A stretch of 64,000 bases of DNA from Candidatus Rifleibacterium amylolyticum (GTDB lineage Bacteria > Muiribacteriota > Ozemobacteria > Ozemobacterales > Ozemobacteraceae): assembly GCA_009917695.1 (NCBI GenBank), contig JAACJG010000018.1:1-64000 (forward strand), written 5' to 3'. Shown piece by piece: positions 63,601 to 64,000 of this stretch. Under the pieces are notes generated by a model. The model was not told the origin of the DNA, did not search any database, and worked only from the letters and a program-made list of their open reading frames with translations. Within the stretch, counting starts at the first letter, position 1, and each line of letters opens with the position of its first letter. The position numbers and the translations under genes are program-made.

Positions 63601-64000
63601 CAACCGACGCGGTGCGCGAGGTCGATCGCATAATTCATGAAAAGATCGCTGTTCTCGCCAAAGAAACCGGTTTCAGAAAAAAGGTCGTTACCAGTGTCGC
63701 CCGTGAGAAGCTGTCAGGCAAAAACGTTCTCGTTCGCCTCGACTTCAATGTGCCGTTGTCGAAGGGCAAAATCACCGACTCGACCCGTATCGACGCCGCC
63801 ATGCCGACGATCAGATATCTGCTGGAAAATGGCGCTACGCCGATTCTCTGTTCGCATCTCGGCGAGCCCGACAAGCAGGAGAAAAAAGGCAAATCGCGCG
63901 AAGAAATCTATGCCGAATACAGTCTGCGGCCAGTTGCCGAGTATCTGTGTGACCATTTCGCCAATGTCGTATTTCATGAGAAAAGTATTGCTACATCTGG
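60696..64000 (+). CDS. PPDK-like phosphotransferase fused to phosphoglycerate kinase (partial)
   Basis: Frame open from an ATG with GGAGGGG upstream to the window edge, at least 1101 codons, 3' end missing. Residues 1-450 are helical and unrecognised. A PPDK/PEP-synthase ATP-grasp follows: [11 protein letters not shown] (near 482), [15 protein letters not shown] (553), [19 protein letters not shown] (689) and LYLLQTR (766). The phosphohistidine swivel domain has GRTSHAAIT with His889. In place of the PEP/pyruvate-binding barrel the chain continues into phosphoglycerate kinase: [12 protein letters not shown] (near 1007), [15 protein letters not shown] and CSHLGEPD. In the last motif the usual Arg of SHLGRP is Glu. 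I translated the frame across both parts without a stop. Whether a barrel follows the kinase domain beyond the window is unknown. Confidence 0.85.
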   Translation, partial: MIEDFSGISTYDQGMVPLNTWDQIIGKIVALREETDTEKQLAIITAVLVNIRLLDKEDKIYDRRDLKENIDTIYQRILDETRQTLTRKNEPSNEYIYYFRELLKKLPIRSGGIDLIGDIRSAAEYFEEGRNGSDPLMSFAGDLRKEVHRKLSPRILEKYIRPYLQLVKHNNSEPMHNAGYMVVASRFDAKHEDAKFIELAEELEEKLSYLWDYEKGDITAVKKNLEKHLDLFEKCFLRREMQTFLDISTAQHISNTDNLVDCLKRLGSFKTMLKKSYFEKRIELFDYLNLDLDIGRLVFIFTNDLTNSHYETVTFGNIKNCILLVKELIVLLSIKGILADKSEKFIKELNAIYVMETVDILKTKRLFQNISIELQQFMKTNIFLRLSQMLNNVLEAYQVPTSNLSPIKDRFFNNFIRTTEFHAVNEFVEKIIMFLNRELASKNAENSLYGKYRLNEMPVVKGNYDAFIATTWSPTPDSVRPFLGGKGNGIIDMKNLGINIPPAFILGLPICREIDDSEADQRGFKEAIRKYLSQLEDKAVRKLGDTDKPLLVSVRSGTTISLPGSMCTILNVGLTPAIRQSLAKQHGDNFADSIYLRFLVNTLVALEVQASPEISIEAAEQKVSEQLGEGFLKDPFEQLVKCIELVFASSRSQNVRDYLKELSIDLVYGTAVTIQQMVFGNKSAKSMSGVLFTRNPINGDNEMFGEFREMTQGEDVVMGNIITRNIATIPEPIRAELAKYKNILERELKHDLDIEFTVEDDRLYLLQTRRATISTYAKLVVDVDMLKNGIISLEEFKGRIEKMCATNAFISVPRAADGVREWKPPLIAGVPINHGIACGTLVLTLEKLEEIKANRENIIYFAQNTKPSDFYIMNNSHGIITIYPGRTSHAAITSITLNKPCVVGCSTAVIDLEQKTVTFRGETDVVVKEGELITLDANGGYVYRGTVPLSNSFIRTHDILDSIRKLTSATDAVREVDRIIHEKIAVLAKETGFRKKVVTSVAREKLSGKNVLVRLDFNVPLSKGKITDSTRIDAAMPTIRYLLENGATPILCSHLGEPDKQEKKGKSREEIYAEYSLRPVAEYLCDHFANVVFHEKSIATS

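Overview
This 64-kb window is gene-dense chromosomal DNA of a Gram-negative bacterium. It carries a TolC-type outer-membrane factor with an RND pump, a periplasmic lytic transglycosylase, lipoproteins, LprI- and SYLF-type envelope proteins and type IV-pilin-like genes. Housekeeping genes (glnS, speA, map, fusA, ispH, sppA) show it is not a plasmid or phage. I cannot name the phylum from sequence alone. The mix of GlnRS, SpeA, a HydG-like protein with a TM1266-type partner, CHASE2 cyclase, minor pseudopilins and a PUFA-synthase/olefin cluster would fit an uncultivated lineage better than a well-studied proteobacterium (inference, low confidence). No rRNA, tRNA, CRISPR array, insertion sequence or prophage was recognised.

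Layout. 1-396: gene-free palindromes. 397-7664 (minus): CHASE2 adenylate cyclase, a secreted low-complexity protein, three pseudopilin-like proteins, a TPR membrane protein that looks frameshifted at an A7 tract, and a lytic transglycosylase. 7836-8150: SugE-type SMR exporter. 8156-10204 (minus): TM1266-type protein, HydG-like radical SAM enzyme with an altered C-terminal cluster motif, and a small unknown protein. 10352-17713: SppA, an OYE-family reductase, a DUF2156 protein, a lipoprotein, a four-gene operon (DHH phosphoesterase, S4 protein, E1-like enzyme, ThiS/MoaD-like carrier), a CDF transporter and a small membrane protein. 17888-23548: glnS, speA, map and two unknown genes. 23701-29965: a heavy-metal efflux operon with histidine-rich segments. 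30127-34843 (minus): ispH, a YdjM-type membrane protein, a SYLF protein and fusA. 35166-37382 (plus): an OleC-like acyl-AMP ligase and a small membrane protein.

The main feature is a minus-strand block of about 19 kb (57386 to 38328): pfaA-like (KS-AT-5xACP-KR-DH), pfaC-like (KS-CLF-AT-DH-DH), oleA, oleB, oleC, oleD, with junctions from a 4-nt overlap to 33 nt. It reads as one operon that would build a polyunsaturated acyl chain on a PUFA synthase and pass it to the OleABCD head-to-head condensation route to give a long-chain polyene hydrocarbon. No enoyl reductase (PfaD) or phosphopantetheinyl transferase lies beside it. A methyltransferase gene follows.

The window ends in a second unusual object: an ORF open from 60696 to the edge that joins a pyruvate-phosphate-dikinase-like ATP-grasp and phosphohistidine module directly to the N-terminal domain of phosphoglycerate kinase, with no PEP/pyruvate-binding barrel between them.
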